From positions 1-16,062 of the forward strand of contig JALXCH010000394.1 of NCBI GenBank assembly GCA_026991005.1: a stretch of 16,062 nucleotides of DNA. Direction: 5' to 3'. This document shows, piece after piece, positions 14,861 to 16,062 of this stretch (position 1 is the first letter of the stretch; every line of letters begins with the position of its first letter). Below the pieces are notes generated by a model. The model was not told the origin of the DNA. It did not search any database and saw only the letters and a program-made list of their open reading frames with translations. The position numbers and the translations under genes were made by a program. Source of the stretch: Calditrichia bacterium. GTDB lineage: Bacteria; Calditrichota; Calditrichia; RBG-13-44-9.

Positions 14861-16062
14861 TTAATTCCGCATAGCAGGGTTAATCTTTACGGTGGGCTTT
14901 TTAGTGAGCACCTGCCGAACTTTGATGGCCAGATCTTTCATGCGGTAAGGTTTGGGAAGGGTACCATCGATATGAACGTCCCGCGGCATGCGGCGTTCCC
15001 TTTCGATATGACCGCTGGAAAGTAAAATTTTAATGTTCCTGTCCAGTTTTTTTAACCGTTTGATGGTTTCGATACCATTCATTTTGGGCATGGACATATC
15101 CACAATAGCCAGGTCAAATTTTTTCTTCTCTTTGATGATGATTTCCAGCGCCCGCATTCCGCTTTCGGCTGTGGTTACTTTATACCCCAACGATTCCAGA
15201 ATTTCGCGTACGGAATCGGCAACCATTTGTTCGTCATCAATGACCAGGATTCTCTCGGTTCCGGCAGGAATGCTATCGTAAGTCACAATTTCCTGGATTT
15301 TACGCTTAATTTTGCTGGGGGGCAGGTAAATATAGAATGTTGTTCCCTGATTGGGAATACTTTCTACCTCAATATGTCCCTTGTGGCTTTTGATGATTCC
15401 GTACACAACAGAAAGTCCCAGACCGGTCCCTTTACCCGGATCTTTTGTTGTGAAAAAGGGATCGAAAATTTTATCCAGATATCCCGGTTGAATTCCGCAT
15501 CCTTCATCAGAGATCATCAGGCAAACGTATTCCTGTTCAGGGTGATTGTGATCGTGCTTGGGGCGGTATTTTTTCATCCGGGTTCTAATCAGAATGCGGC
15601 CACCTTCCGGCATGGCGTCCCGGGCATTCACCGCCATATTGATGAGCACCTGGGTCAATCGGGTCTCGTCGGCTTCCACATCTTCGATCTCGGGATCCAG
15701 GTCCAGCAAAATTTCGTATTCTTTCCCCAGGGTGCGGCGCAACATGGCAGAGAGGTTGCTTACCAGATCGTTGAGGGAGAGGGGTTTGAGGGAAACGTCC
15801 TGGTCGCGGGAGAACATGAGCAATTGGCGCGTTAAATCGGCGGCGCGCTGGGCAGCATCAGCAATAATATTCGCCCGCCGAATGATCCGATAATCCCCGT
15901 CAGCGTCCTTTTTCAATAAATCCGTGTTGGGGATGATGATACCCAGAATATTGTTGAAATCGTGAGCGATACCGCCCACCAGAGTACCCAGGCTTTCCAT
16001 CTTCTGCAGTTGAATGACCTGCTGCTGGGATTTCTTCAGCTCTTCATAGGCATCCTGTAAGC
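14861..16062 (-). CDS. Hybrid sensor histidine kinase with C-terminal receiver domain, cut by the right edge
   Basis: A signalling kinase that autophosphorylates on histidine and can pass phosphate to its own receiver domain. The frame stays open through the edge: before the internal ATG at 16000 the sequence continues as [20 protein letters not shown], a typical coiled linker to HisKA. The N-terminal sensor part is therefore missing. Numbered from that ATG, the phospho-acceptor is H13 (GGIAHDFNN). HATPase boxes are N (N121 and N125 in [11 protein letters not shown]), G1 (DEGCGI, 165-170), F (FDPFFTTK, 179-186) and G2 ([11 protein letters not shown], 189-199). The receiver (about 250-366) has D255-D256, the phospho-site D301 in IVDMSMP, and K350. 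All catalytic residues are present. The stimulus and output partner are unknown. It ends 147 bases before the alaS start. Confidence 0.95.
   Translation of the reverse strand, partial: LQDAYEELKKSQQQVIQLQKMESLGTLVGGIAHDFNNILGIIIPNTDLLKKDADGDYRIIRRANIIADAAQRAADLTRQLLMFSRDQDVSLKPLSLNDLVSNLSAMLRRTLGKEYEILLDLDPEIEDVEADETRLTQVLINMAVNARDAMPEGGRILIRTRMKKYRPKHDHNHPEQEYVCLMISDEGCGIQPGYLDKIFDPFFTTKDPGKGTGLGLSVVYGIIKSHKGHIEVESIPNQGTTFYIYLPPSKIKRKIQEIVTYDSIPAGTERILVIDDEQMVADSVREILESLGYKVTTAESGMRALEIIIKEKKKFDLAIVDMSMPKMNGIETIKRLKKLDRNIKILLSSGHIERERRMPRDVHIDGTLPKPYRMKDLAIKVRQVLTKKPTVKINPAMRN

Overview
The window looks like chromosomal DNA from a bacterium of the FCB group, most likely near Calditrichota or Ignavibacteria. 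The main clue is a very large secreted protein that ends in a classic type IX secretion sorting domain (NYPNPFNPTTTIKYQLPE... to a C-terminal LMK). The bacterial alanyl-tRNA synthetase and strong GGAGG ribosome sites fit this, but the exact phylum is an inference. Genes on the left third run on the + strand; everything from about 5.1 kb to the right edge is on the - strand.

Left (1-4466): a TPR-repeat protein open at the left edge is followed, after a 166-base gap, by a compact and translationally coupled operon. Its first gene encodes a stand-alone family A (Pol I-like) DNA polymerase domain with a helical, HEAT-like N-terminal half. Its stop overlaps the start of cas1 by 4 bases (ATGA), and cas1 overlaps cas2 by 29 bases. 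The operon leads into an AT-rich leader with a near-consensus promoter, then a CRISPR array of seven 36-base repeats and six spacers running in the same direction. No effector, Cas6 or Cas4 gene is in view, so this is an adaptation module with its own dedicated DNA polymerase. This is the most interesting item in the window. The simplest reading is that the polymerase repairs, fills or synthesises prespacer DNA, or fills gaps after Cas1-Cas2 integration.

Middle (4416-5108): the last CRISPR repeat is split by a 37-base insert that folds into two hairpins. A diverged copy of the same 37-base structure lies 140 bases further on, again followed by a repeat-like AGGGGATTG. After this come two copies of an approximately 87-base palindromic element, a 21-base tandem repeat, and two short intergenic repeat motifs. 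The block has no credible gene.

Right (5083-16062, all - strand): a POT-family peptide transporter with its own terminator; the 1684-residue secreted multidomain protein with an internal 237-residue duplication and a strong terminator; a 353-base AT-rich gap; alaS; and a hybrid histidine kinase with a C-terminal receiver domain, cut off by the right edge. These genes look like ordinary chromosome content and show no functional tie to the CRISPR module.
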